A stretch of DNA of 64,000 nt, from contig NASX01000005.1 in assembly GCA_002085155.1 (NCBI GenBank), positions 77,811 to 141,810 of the forward strand, read 5' to 3'. The position numbers and the translations under genes were made by a program. The DNA comes from Sorangiineae bacterium NIC37A_2. GTDB lineage: Bacteria > Myxococcota_A > Polyangia > Polyangiales > Polyangiaceae. Below the pieces are notes generated by a model. That model ran no database searches. It was not told the origin of the DNA and saw only the letters and a list, made by a program, of their open reading frames with translations. This document shows, piece by piece, positions 7,741 to 17,400 of the stretch. The stretch's first letter is position 1; every line of letters starts with the position of its first letter.

Positions 7741-8117
7741 TCCGACTGAAATCATCAACCGGGTTCGCCCAGTTAGCCGCACGCTACGAATTCTTCAAGC
7801 CTCGACATTTCTTCGATCTTCGGCTCGCCTGAAAAAACCGCTTCAAAAAAGAGCGCTCCGCCATTTTGTAAACGCTCTCGAGAGCTTCCGCGCTTCGCGC
7901 CCCGAGAGCCTCCGAACGCGCGATTGTCACGAAGTTGGCCCAAAGCAAAGAGCTCCCGTATAGCGAATCGAGCCTGATCTCGAGCGGCGGGGCGTCCCCC
8001 TAGAGCCAACCTCTTCTCTCTCAGAACCATCACAAATCGTCCTCACCTCTCGCTATCGTGTCGCTCACCGGTCATCATATCGTCACATCCGCGAACCCTT
8101 CTTCGCGACGTCGCGTC

Positions 8118-9143
8118 ATGTCCGAGCTGCCGAGCGAAGGCGCTCGTCCTCTGCCCCTTTCGGTGGCGCACAAGCTCACTGTCGCTCTCGGGGCTGCCCT
8201 AGCGAGCTTGAGTCTGCTCACGGTGAGCGGTCGAGCTCACGCGGAGCCGAGCCAGTTGCCGCCGGAGCTCGCTTACAACTCGGCGGAGACCGACACGCCG
8301 CGCAGCTTGGCCACGGCGAGCGCCATGCGCGCCCAAGGCATCGGAACTACAGCGCTTTTTTACAATCCCGCCAACATGGCGGTCACGCGCGCTTATCACA
8401 TCACGGCCCTCGCCCAGATCTACCCTGAGGCGGGACGCCAAAGTTACGGCGGAGCGATCGTCGACTCGATCGTCAGCTCCTCGGGCCTCGCCGGAGGCAT
8501 CGGAGGGACTTGGAACCTCCAGGATCCCGACGGCCTAGGCCGAGAGTGGATGGACATCCGGGGCGGCTTTGCGCTGCCTGTCGGAAGGTTGTTCTACATC
8601 GGCGCGGGCGGTCGCATCTTCTCTCTGATCCAAAACGGCGGGGGTCCCTTGGGCCGGAGCCCGATCGCCGGGGGGCTCGACGGCCAGATGATCGTGAACA
8701 CTTTCACGCTCGACCTGGGCGCTACTTTTAAGCCTCTTCCCGAGCTTTCCATCTCGATCACTGGGCATAACCTGACCAATCCGGGCACCGGCTTCCTGCC
8801 CCTGATGGCGGGGATCGGCGTCGGATATGGCCGACAGGAGTTCTCCCTGGACCTCGACGCCGTACTCGACTCGACGACCTACGAACAGCCCACGGCGCGC
8901 GTCATGTTCGGTGGCGAGTTCCTCGCGGCGGGGGTGGTCGCAGTGCGCGCTGGCTACCGATACGAACAGGGGCTCGACCTCCACTCGATCTCGACCGGCC
9001 TTGGCTACATCGACCGCCGCTTCTCGGTGGACGCTGCCTTCCGGCGCACGGTCAGCGGAGTGGAGGCGACGGCGCTCGTCTTCGGCTTCACGCTCCACAT
9101 TGAGAACATCTCGCTCGGGTCAGAGCCGGGCTCTTTGGACTGA
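8118..9143 (+). CDS. Predicted outer-membrane beta-barrel protein (PorV/OmpP1-like)
   Basis: From ATG 8118 the product is 341 residues. It has a signal peptide of about 42 residues (hydrophobic LTVALGAALASLSLLTVSG, cleavage near AHA-EP). The mature part begins with SASAMRAQGIGTTALFYNPANMA, the pattern of PorV/FadL-like barrels where an early Asn-Pro-Ala motif precedes the strands. It continues with alternating glycine- and aromatic-rich strands (DIRGGFALPVGRLFYIGAGGR, LSISITGHNL, RAGYRYEQGLDLHSISTGLGY). A GTG at 8058 would add 20 residues before the signal, so the later start is preferred. The function could be transport of hydrophobic compounds or assistance in secretion. It stands alone between the candidate origin and a convergent gene. 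Confidence 0.65.
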   Translation: MSELPSEGARPLPLSVAHKLTVALGAALASLSLLTVSGRAHAEPSQLPPELAYNSAETDTPRSLATASAMRAQGIGTTALFYNPANMAVTRAYHITALAQIYPEAGRQSYGGAIVDSIVSSSGLAGGIGGTWNLQDPDGLGREWMDIRGGFALPVGRLFYIGAGGRIFSLIQNGGGPLGRSPIAGGLDGQMIVNTFTLDLGATFKPLPELSISITGHNLTNPGTGFLPLMAGIGVGYGRQEFSLDLDAVLDSTTYEQPTARVMFGGEFLAAGVVAVRAGYRYEQGLDLHSISTGLGYIDRRFSVDAAFRRTVSGVEATALVFGFTLHIENISLGSEPGSLD

Positions 9144-9156
9144 CGCCAAGGCTCGC

Positions 9157-10479
9157 TCAACCGAGCGCGCCGATGAGCTCGTCCACCCAGGCGAGGCCCT
9201 CTCCCATGAGGCGATCCTTGTCTGCGTAGAGCGGCGGAACCGACTGGCCGAGATCGATGAACTCTTCCTGAAAGCGAGGGTTGTCGAACCAATCCTCATC
9301 ATAACTTCGCTGAGCCTCGACGCTCCGCACCCCGGCCTCGACGAGCGCGACAAGATCCCGATCGGGACGGCTCGTCCGAAGCAAACGACCGAGCAAAGCT
9401 TCCCCGCTCTCCCGAGCGCCCAGGGCTCGCTCAGAAAACTCCGTCGCAAGGTCCCGCGCCGCGCCCGCGCTCCCTAACGCAGCATCGAACAGGAGCGCTC
9501 GCTGCGCCGCGCGGTGAAGTTCACTGACCACCGCCCCTGCGAGCGCTCGCCGCGCGCCCGCGACGCGTCCAAAAGAGAGATCGAGCCGCCGCTTCAGAAA
9601 GGGAAAAGTGAGCGGGATCAGACCGAAAAGAGCTCCCTCCGTCCAAGTCCGCAGGTCGAGCGGCGAGTGCACGATCACAAAGGGAAGGTCGGAGCGTACC
9701 CGCGCGCGAGAAAACGCGCGTCCGAAGCCCGAGAGCGCCAAGAGAAAGCTCGCAGGGCTTTTGCGCTCGGGCACGTCCGTGAAGCGGAGTCGGAACCCTC
9801 CGGTCCACGATCTCGCGCGTACGAGATCAACGATGCTGTCAGGACGCAATCGCGCTGGCCAGCCCTCCGCCGCGCCCGTGAGGAGGTTCTCGGAGACCTC
9901 GAGCTCGTCGAGCCCCAGCTCCGAGAGAGCCGCCCGCGTCCGTGTGAGAACTTCATGGGCGAGGCGAACCAGCTCTGCTCGCGATCCCAGAGGCGACAGC
10001 ACGTCGCTTTGCGCACCCAGTCGACGGTCGATCTCCGCAAGGCGCCCCCACCTCTCGAGATGAAACGACGCAGTCCTCTCGTCGAGCGCGCTCCGCGTCA
10101 AAATCCAGACGCGCCGCTCTTCTCCGCGGCTTCCGAGCGCCAAGCTGCGAACCTCGGCTCGCGAAAAAGAGCCGTCACGCGGCCCGCTGACCGGGTGCCG
10201 CTCGTGGTATTCGAGGCGAAGCCCCTCGAGCGTCCAGGGCATCTGCACGCGGGCCCTGACTAGCTCGTGGATCCAGAGCGAGAGTGGACCGCGCAAAGGG
10301 TCCATTGGGGGCATCCCCAAGACCGCGTCGTAATGAGTTTTTCCAGGGAAAAGCCGACCCGAGAAGGGATCGCCCGTGGGCGCTTCGCTCCTTGTGCGAG
10401 CGAAAATGCGATCTATGTCGGTGGACACGGCCTCGAGCTCCCGACTCAGTCGCAGCGGTTCCAGATCCGACGTATCCAT
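9157..10479 (-). CDS. Conserved-looking protein of unknown function
   Basis: A 440-residue soluble protein without signal peptide or membrane segment, starting at ATG 10479. A start 15 codons further upstream would run into the divergent helicase gene. It is rich in Arg, Leu and Glu with long predicted helices. Features include LFPGKTHYDAVLGMPPMDPLRGPL near the N-terminus, an acidic ELGLDELEVSENLL stretch in the middle, and FDNPRFQEEFIDLGQ near the end. I see no HExxH, Walker or other catalytic signature and cannot name a family. It shares a 34-base divergent region with the UvrD/PcrA-type helicase, so the two promoters must be very close. A DNA-repair connection would be a guess. Confidence 0.55.
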   Translation of the reverse strand: MDTSDLEPLRLSRELEAVSTDIDRIFARTRSEAPTGDPFSGRLFPGKTHYDAVLGMPPMDPLRGPLSLWIHELVRARVQMPWTLEGLRLEYHERHPVSGPRDGSFSRAEVRSLALGSRGEERRVWILTRSALDERTASFHLERWGRLAEIDRRLGAQSDVLSPLGSRAELVRLAHEVLTRTRAALSELGLDELEVSENLLTGAAEGWPARLRPDSIVDLVRARSWTGGFRLRFTDVPERKSPASFLLALSGFGRAFSRARVRSDLPFVIVHSPLDLRTWTEGALFGLIPLTFPFLKRRLDLSFGRVAGARRALAGAVVSELHRAAQRALLFDAALGSAGAARDLATEFSERALGARESGEALLGRLLRTSRPDRDLVALVEAGVRSVEAQRSYDEDWFDNPRFQEEFIDLGQSVPPLYADKDRLMGEGLAWVDELIGALG

Positions 10480-10513
10480 GGTTCGCTTCGGTCGTCGCTC
10501 GCCCCCACCTCCC

Positions 10514-12796
10514 ATGTCAAGCACGCTGAACGAACCTCAGATGTCCGCCGTCCTGCATCCGGGAGGTCCCCTCCTGCTTTTTGCAGGTGCCGGCAGCGGC
10601 AAGACGCGGACCATTACCTATCGGGTGGCCCACCTCGTCGCCGAGCACGGCGTCCCGCCCTACCGCATCTTGGCCGTCACCTTCACGAACAAGGCGGCGC
10701 AAGAGATGCGCGAGCGCCTCGAGAGCTTGGCCGGAGAGTCCATCGCGCGAGACCTTTGGATCGGCACCTTTCACGGCGTCTGCGTCAAATTCCTTCGGCG
10801 CCACTACGACGCCGCTGGTCTCAAGAGCAGCTTCGTCATCTACGATGACTCCGATCAGAAGGCGCTCGTGCAGCGCACCATCAAGGCCCTCGATCTCGAC
10901 GACCGCGAGTACCCCGCGAAGATGGTCCTGTCGCGAATCAGCATGCTCAAACGGGAGGGCAAAGATCCGATCTCGACGCCCCTGACCGGAGGCATCGACG
11001 ACACCCTCGACACCCTGGCGCGCGAGTACCAAACCCTGCTCAACCGCGCGAGCGCCATCGATTTCGACGACATCCTCCTCTACGCGCTCCGCATCGTCGA
11101 AGATCCCGACAGTCCGTCCGGGCGCGAGCTCCGCAAGAAGTTCGAACACGTGCTCGTCGACGAGTTCCAGGACACCAACTGGGTCCAATATCGCCTGGTG
11201 CGGGCGCTGGCGGCCTCTCACCGCAACTTGTGTGTCGTCGGTGATGACGACCAGTCCATCTATCGCTGGCGCGGCGCCGACGTGCGCATCATCCGCGGCT
11301 TCAAGAGCGATTTTCCCGAAGCCCAGGTCATCAAGCTCGAGCAGAACTATCGCTCCACCGGAAACATCGTGCGCGCGGCGCTCGGCGTCATCGCCCAAGC
11401 CGCGGATCGCGAGCCGAAGAACCTCTGGACCGAGGCGCCCCCCGGCGACAAGGTGCTCGTGAAGGGCGTGAGTGACGAGCGCGCCGAAGCGCTCTTCGTC
11501 GCAAGCGCCATCGACCGAGCCAGAAAAGCCGGCATCAGCCCCAAACAACAAGCGATCTTCTACCGTACCCACGCTCAATCCCGCGTGCTCGAAGAAGCGC
11601 TCCGCAGCGCTCAAATCCCCTACCAGATCATCGGGGGCATGAAGTTCTTCGAGCGCGCCGAGATCAAAGATCTGCTCGCCTACCTTCGCCTGATCGAAAA
11701 CCCGAACAGCGACGCCGACCTGCTCCGGATCATCAACGTGCCCGCCCGCGGCATTGGCGCCAAGTCGGTGACCACGCTGCTCGAGCTCGCCCAGCGACTC
11801 CAGGTGAGCGCCTTCGAGGCGCTCCTTCGCGCCAAAGGGGACGCGTCCCTCTCCTCCCCGGCCCTGAAGAAGATGATGGGCTTCCTTGAGCTGATCCAAG
11901 ATTTCCAAAGGGCCAAGGATTCCCTGTCTCCGAGCGAGCTCTTGGAGCGCATCGTCGAGTCAACAGGCTACCGAAAGCAGCTCGAAGAGGATGACAGCGC
12001 CGAGAGTGATGCGCGCCTCGAGAACATCGCGGAATTGATCGGTTCGCTGCGCGAATACGAGAGTGAAGCCCCGGATCTTGGTGAAGTTCCGTCCCTCGCA
12101 GGCTACTTGGAGCGGGTCGCCCTGGTCGCGGCCGTCGACACGCTCGAGGAAACGCAAGCGGTCTCGATGATGACCGTCCACAGCGCCAAAGGTCTCGAGT
12201 TCGACCAAGTCTTCATTACGGGCATGGAGGAAGAGACCTTCCCCTACCGGGGCCTCGGCGACGAAGATGGCGAAGAGCTCGACGAAGAGCGGCGCCTCGC
12301 CTACGTCGCGATCACCCGAGCCCGCAAGAATCTCACGATCACCTACGCTCAGAGCCGCTTCCTGTTCGGCCGCACCAAGTACCTGATGCCCAGCCGCTTC
12401 TTGAAGGACTTGCCAGAAGAGGCGGTCGAGCGACAAGGCATGCTCTCGGGGCCGAGCAGCGAGTTCGGGCGCGACAGTTACGCCTTCCGCTCAGGCTATG
12501 CGCCCGGTGGCCGCAACACAGGCTTTGGCCATGAACGCTCGGCTGGGGGGAGAGCAGCGGCCAGCGCCATCCAGCTCGAACCCGGTCAGCGCTTCATTGA
12601 GCGGGACGAACACGTCCACGACGACACCGACCAGGAGGGAATTGTCGTACGCCCAGGGCAACACGTCCGTCACAGCCGTTTTGGTCAGGGCATCGTGGAA
12701 CGGGTGGAGCCCGGCGCGAAGCCGACGGTTGTGGTGCGCTTCCCGGGCTACGGCACGAGGCGCATCGTCGCCGAGTTCCTCGATTTCGGTAGCTGA
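10514..12796 (+). CDS. pcrA: ATP-dependent DNA helicase, UvrD/PcrA/Rep type
   Basis: Superfamily 1A 3'-5' helicase used in excision repair and in clearing replication blocks. The 760-residue product starts MSSTLNEPQMSAVLHPGG, followed directly by Walker A FAGAGSGKT, the placing usual for UvrD. Other motifs in order are AVTFTNKAAQEMRERL, VDEFQDTN, GDDDQSIYRWRGA, LEQNYRS and MMTVHSAKGLEF. The C-terminus has a VRHSRFGQGIVERVEPG domain like the Tudor-type fold at the end of PcrA. An upstream in-frame start at 10376 is rejected because it would overlap the divergent gene and add a basic, non-homologous leader. UvrD versus PcrA cannot be separated by eye. A small TPR gene follows immediately. Confidence 0.92.
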   Translation: MSSTLNEPQMSAVLHPGGPLLLFAGAGSGKTRTITYRVAHLVAEHGVPPYRILAVTFTNKAAQEMRERLESLAGESIARDLWIGTFHGVCVKFLRRHYDAAGLKSSFVIYDDSDQKALVQRTIKALDLDDREYPAKMVLSRISMLKREGKDPISTPLTGGIDDTLDTLAREYQTLLNRASAIDFDDILLYALRIVEDPDSPSGRELRKKFEHVLVDEFQDTNWVQYRLVRALAASHRNLCVVGDDDQSIYRWRGADVRIIRGFKSDFPEAQVIKLEQNYRSTGNIVRAALGVIAQAADREPKNLWTEAPPGDKVLVKGVSDERAEALFVASAIDRARKAGISPKQQAIFYRTHAQSRVLEEALRSAQIPYQIIGGMKFFERAEIKDLLAYLRLIENPNSDADLLRIINVPARGIGAKSVTTLLELAQRLQVSAFEALLRAKGDASLSSPALKKMMGFLELIQDFQRAKDSLSPSELLERIVESTGYRKQLEEDDSAESDARLENIAELIGSLREYESEAPDLGEVPSLAGYLERVALVAAVDTLEETQAVSMMTVHSAKGLEFDQVFITGMEEETFPYRGLGDEDGEELDEERRLAYVAITRARKNLTITYAQSRFLFGRTKYLMPSRFLKDLPEEAVERQGMLSGPSSEFGRDSYAFRSGYAPGGRNTGFGHERSAGGRAAASAIQLEPGQRFIERDEHVHDDTDQEGIVVRPGQHVRHSRFGQGIVERVEPGAKPTVVVRFPGYGTRRIVAEFLDFGS

Positions 12797-12808
12797 GTGG
12801 ACAAGAAC

Positions 12809-13123
12809 ATGAACAAGAGACTCCTTTTCCTCGAAAACCTCGTCAAAAGTGGCAGCGCGGACTCCTTCTCGCGCTACGCGCTCGCCCTCGAATATCGCCG
12901 GGAGCAGCGAGCGGAGGACGCAATCGGTGTATTCGAAGAGCTCAGGCAGCTCGATCCCGCCTACGTTCCTCAATACCTCATGGCAGGACAGATCTTGCTC
13001 AGTCTCGGTCGAACCGCCGAAGCAAAGAAGGTCTTTGAAGAAGGCATCGAGCGCGCTCAAACGGCTCGGGATTCTCACGCGGAGAGCGAGCTCCGCTCGG
13101 CGCTCGCTGACCTCGAAGATTGA
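12809..13123 (+). CDS. Small TPR protein
   Basis: A 104-residue protein (ATG 12809; a GTG four codons earlier abuts the helicase stop). It is almost entirely tetratricopeptide repeat: SFSRYALALEYRREQRAEDA, then AYVPQYLMAGQILLSLGRTA, then a third helix pair ending in an acidic LADLED. TPRs of this kind bind partner proteins. It has no signal peptide. The 12-base spacing puts it in the helicase transcript, which may be translational coupling rather than a shared function. It converges with the patatin gene. Confidence 0.75.
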   Translation: MNKRLLFLENLVKSGSADSFSRYALALEYRREQRAEDAIGVFEELRQLDPAYVPQYLMAGQILLSLGRTAEAKKVFEEGIERAQTARDSHAESELRSALADLED

Positions 13124-13163
13124 GTCGACAGGGGGCGACTTCGGTCCCCGGGGCTCAGGGTTG

Positions 13164-14408
13164 TCAGCCCACGACCGGCGCCGGGTAGGACCATTCGTCG
13201 GTGCTAGCCGGATGACCGGAAGGGGGCGGATCCATATCCCCGAGGAAATCGAGGATGCGATCACGCTGGGCGCGGGCGTCCGCACGTCCCAGTTCAATCA
13301 GCTGCCGCACGAAGCCACCGTCAAACAAGAGGTAGCTCGGCAAGTCCGCCTGTTCCCCCGGATCGAGCCAATCGAGCAGGCGCCGCGTTAGAACCGAGCG
13401 GGTCCGGATCCGATTCGAGCGGAGATATTGGCTCCCGAGGGAGCCGATCGTCGTCGAAGGACGCACCGCCAGCACACGCGTCGGCTGCACGACGCGTCCG
13501 CCGCGCGCGACCGCCGCTCGGTTGTGCGCGGCGAGGAAACCATCACCGTAAGCGAGCGTCCCGGTCTCGATCAAATCGTTCACAAGCCGTGTCTGCGCGA
13601 GATCATTGTCCAAATGATCGAGCAAGAGCGCGTTCATGATCTTGCCGAGGATCAAGGCCGTGGTCGGGGTCTTCGCAGGCGTGCTCGCGACGATGCCGCG
13701 CTGTTCGCGGGAAGTGCTCACAACGAACAAATGGGTCGCGCCAAGCCGAATCGCCGGAGCAATCGGAGTATTGTGCCGGAGCGCGCCGTCCATGTAGAGG
13801 TTCCGGCCCACGCGGACCGGCGGGAACAGGATCGGGAGCGACGCTGAAGCGAGGACATGCTGCGGTCCGATCCGTTCGCTACGAATCAACGTGTTGGGCG
13901 GGGCGTGCGTCGGGAGTGAGGTGGTCGGGCCGGTCTGGACGAAGAGGACGGTGCGCCCCGTGTAGACCTCGGTGCAGGTGACGCTGAGGGCCTTGAGCCT
14001 GCCGGCGCGCATCGTGCCCGTGATCTGGGACCAAGGGATTTCTCGATGAATAATACGCGCGAGAGGCGCCGCGTTGATGAGCCCACTCTCGCCCCCCGGT
14101 TTGAGCCAGCCGAAGGCCTGCTTCAGGCCGAAGTCCATGACCTGATCGAGCTCGAGGCCCTGCCAGAGCGTGCGCAATTTGGCCATTCCGGCCGCGGGAT
14201 CTTTGAGATGCGCGGCCAAAAATGCCGCGTTGATGGCCCCGACGCTCGTTCCGCACAGGATGTCGACGGCGATCGGAATATTCCGGATCTTCTCGAGCTC
14301 CTCAAAGAGATAGCTGAGCACTCCCACCTCATAGGCGCCCCGCGCTCCGCCTCCCGACAGAACAATCGCGAGCCGACGCTCGACGCCTTCCGGCAACTGA
14401 AAGGTCAC
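13164..14408 (-). CDS. Patatin-like phospholipase
   Basis: Predicted lipid acyl hydrolase with a Ser-Asp dyad. The 414-residue product starts close to the oxyanion-hole glycines SGGGARGAYEVG (GGGARG at residues 19-24). The nucleophile motif GTSVG (Ser55) follows, then the DGALRHNTP block with catalytic Asp207. There is no signal peptide, so the enzyme is probably cytoplasmic or delivered by another route. The C-terminal third after about residue 330 is helical and of unknown role. Its ATG overlaps the stop of the upstream kinase gene by four bases (ATGA), pointing to coupled translation. The substrate cannot be inferred. Confidence 0.9.
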   Translation of the reverse strand: MTFQLPEGVERRLAIVLSGGGARGAYEVGVLSYLFEELEKIRNIPIAVDILCGTSVGAINAAFLAAHLKDPAAGMAKLRTLWQGLELDQVMDFGLKQAFGWLKPGGESGLINAAPLARIIHREIPWSQITGTMRAGRLKALSVTCTEVYTGRTVLFVQTGPTTSLPTHAPPNTLIRSERIGPQHVLASASLPILFPPVRVGRNLYMDGALRHNTPIAPAIRLGATHLFVVSTSREQRGIVASTPAKTPTTALILGKIMNALLLDHLDNDLAQTRLVNDLIETGTLAYGDGFLAAHNRAAVARGGRVVQPTRVLAVRPSTTIGSLGSQYLRSNRIRTRSVLTRRLLDWLDPGEQADLPSYLLFDGGFVRQLIELGRADARAQRDRILDFLGDMDPPPSGHPASTDEWSYPAPVVG

Positions 14409-17400
14409 GCCTCTCCTCCCAAATAGGGCTCGGAGCGAACCGGCGAGGAAAGCAAAAACTGCACAGGTGGACGGCTCAAAAAGGACTTCCAGAGGCTCGG
14501 CTCACGCAGCGCATCAGACCGCGCCTGAGCGAAAGCAGCGGCGCGACGACGCAGCTCCGTCGCCTGGGGCGAGCGCGCCTTTTCGAGCGCCTCACAGCAG
14601 AGGGCCCGGGTCTGGAGCGCGTATTCACTTCCTTGCATGGCCTCCACGGCGCCGAGCGCCGCGGTGGCGAGGAAAATGCCCGTATGGTGTTCGCCGACAT
14701 CCACGCGGGCGGCCGCCTCGATGGCCATCGCGTAGAAATGGAACGATGCGTAGGACTGGAGTCCGACCGCGTCGCGAGCCTCGAGGGCTCTTTGGATCGC
14801 CTCGTGAGGGCGCTTCTGCGTCCGCGCCAGGAGCGCCCGGAGCACACGCTCGTGGGTCGCGTCATAACGGTTCCCCGTAACCTGGACCAGTGCAGCGGCG
14901 TCTCCGACCGCGACAGCGGCTTCCTCGACGCGTCCACATTCGAGAAGCACCTCCGCCATCGAGAGCAGCGTGTCCGCGCGGGTGTCGCGCTCGCCGAAGC
15001 GCTCATGCTCATCGCGAGCACGATTCAAACAGTCGAGGCCCTTTCCATAGTTACCAGCCCCAGCATAGCACAAGCCCAAGTTGGCTAAGGTCTTAGCAGC
15101 CTGAAATCGGCCGCCAATCGCGGCGTCGATCTGGAGCGCATCCTCAGCGAGCAAGATCCCGTCTTCGTAGCGCCCGAGCGCATACATGGCGAAAGAAAGG
15201 GAACTCATCGCCCGCGACTCCATGCGCCGCGCGCCCGCTTGCTGAAAAACAGCGATCGACTCGGCGTAAGCCTCGACCGCTTCGTTCACGCGACCCACTC
15301 TGCGCAGGAGCGTGCCGCGAATCCGCAAGACCTCCGCCCGCAGACGTGGCGTCACCTCCGGATGGTCTGCGGCGAGCAGCGCTCGATCGGCTGCGGCCAG
15401 TGCGCCTTGCATATCGCCCAGATCGCGGAGCACCTCCGCGACCAGACCGAGCGCTTGTACGGCTAAGATTTCGCTCGAGGCAACACGGGCAGCTTGTTCC
15501 GCGAGCTGAGCCGTGCGCGCCGCCTGCACGAGTTGTCCCGCGTCGAGCTCGTACCGAGCGCTCCGGAGGAGGCTCACCGCGACCCAGTATCCGCTCTGAG
15601 AGCTCCTCGCCAAAGTGCGCAGGCGATTGAGGTAGTTTCGGCGTTCGCGGCGCCTGCCCTCGTTCCGCGCCATTGCCTCGAGAGCTTCGAATGCCTCAAG
15701 GAGCCTCCGATCATCCGGAGGCAAGATGGCGACAACCTTCTCGTAGCAGCGACCGGCGATATCCATTTGGTAGCTGCTGCGCGCAGCTCCCGCCGCTTCC
15801 AGATAGAGCTCCGCGGCTTGATCAGCGAGGCCTCCCTTGGCCAAATGACGAGCAACCACCGCCGCAAGAACGCCGCGATGTTGGTTACTCGAGGCCAAGA
15901 GCTCGCCGAGAGCCCGGTGGAGCTCGCTCCGTCGCTCGCGTCCGATCGAGCGGTAGGCAACGTCGCGGATCAGAGGATGTTTGACATCGATAAACCCTCC
16001 GCGCGCTTCGATGATGCCACGTGCAAGGAGCTGTTTTAGTACCTCGTCGGTATCGAGCCCGTAGAGGGTCTCGAGATCGGCCTCAGAGAGGGGGCCCGAA
16101 GCGACGGCGATCCACTCGAGCAAGCGCTGTTCCTCATCGCCGAGCTCGGTGAGACGGTCTGCGAGGAGCTGTTCGACGGTGCTCGGGAGGGTCAGAACGC
16201 TGCCCGCCAAATCGACGCGCTCGAGATGGTTCGTGCCGTCCGGGCCTTCACGCACCTCGAGCACGCCGCGCTCGATGAGCGCGTCGACCATCTCGAGCAA
16301 GAAATAGGGGTTTCCGGCGGCGCGCGGGAACACGTCCGCGCAAACCCGCTCGACTCCGGGCCCTACTCCGAGCCGCACCTGCAAGAGACGCGCTTGGCTC
16401 TCAGGCGAGAGCCCCGACAGGTCGATGCGCAGCCGTCCCTCAACGTACGGCAGGACGCGCACCTCAGGCCGTGTCACAAGCAACACGAGCACCGGGAGCG
16501 AGCCTCCTTCGTCGATCAGCGCGCGCACCAGATCGAGCGTGCCAAAGTCGCACCACTGCATCGCATCGAGCACGACGACCAGGGGGCCCTCCGAAGCCAG
16601 GCGCACCGCGAGCTGACGCAGACCCAAGAGGAGCGCCTGCTTTTGGTGCTCGACCTCGCTCTCGTCGAAGACATCGGTCTGTCTTCCGGTGACGAGATCT
16701 GTCAATCGCTCGACGGAATCGCGCGTCTCCGGTGTTTCAGGAATGTCGGCCCAGCCGAGCGCCTCCTCCACGAGCCTCCGGGCCTGGTCTCGGGGCTGGT
16801 CCGCGCGCGTATGAGTGAGCTCGCGAAGCCAGTCGGTCACAACACCAAACGGGACATCGCGGCGACCTTGGAGACAATCGGCGCGCAGCACACGCGCGTC
16901 CGGAGGAAGCTCATGCAAGAAGGCATAAACGAGCGCCGTCTTTCCAATCCCGAGCTCACCGCTGATGACACGCACGACAACGCGCGGATCTCCCGAAGTT
17001 TGCCCAACGGCGCTGTAGTAAGCCGCGTGTAAATCGGCCATCTCCGCGTCACGCCCGATGAGCTCGGCGGGCGCGTGGGCCACCTCTTGTAGCTTCTCTT
17101 CCCGAGTCAGACCGCGCAAAAGCGAATAGACTCGGAGCTGCGCCGGGAGTCCTGGCTTATGGATCGCGACCGTCGGCGCATCGCCCCAGAAAAAGTCTCT
17201 GCGGACAAGTCGGTAGAGACCGCCGGCGACGAGGCTCGCGCCCTTCTGCGCATGATCGCGCAGGTAATCGGCGAGCAAAATGGCCGACTCGGCGAGCTCA
17301 TGATCTTCGAGGTTACCGGAGCGGTCGCGGCGTCCGGTCGCCACGCTGCGCACGACGCCGGCCCGCACACTGATCTCGACGTCCAAATCTTCGCTCGCCG

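Larger units (their letters stand above)
7396..8117. other. Gene-free region upstream of dnaA, candidate oriC
   Basis: About 720 bases between the dnaA start and the next gene hold no ORF I would accept. The region contains two inverted DnaA-box-like sites at 7525-7545, a 10-base tandem repeat next to dnaA, a 20-base inverted repeat at 7721-7740, a perfect 12-base palindrome GCTCTCGAGAGC at 7874-7885, and an 11-base one (GGTATCATACC) at 7611-7621. Stretches around 7571-7860 are visibly richer in A and T than the flanking genes. Placement beside dnaA is a common site for bacterial origins. Only two box-like sites were found, fewer than in many origins. Confidence 0.5.

Noticed and set aside
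7773-8033. 86-residue minus-strand frame upstream of the outer-membrane protein
   Set aside because: Low-complexity, basic translation without motif; no plausible start signal.
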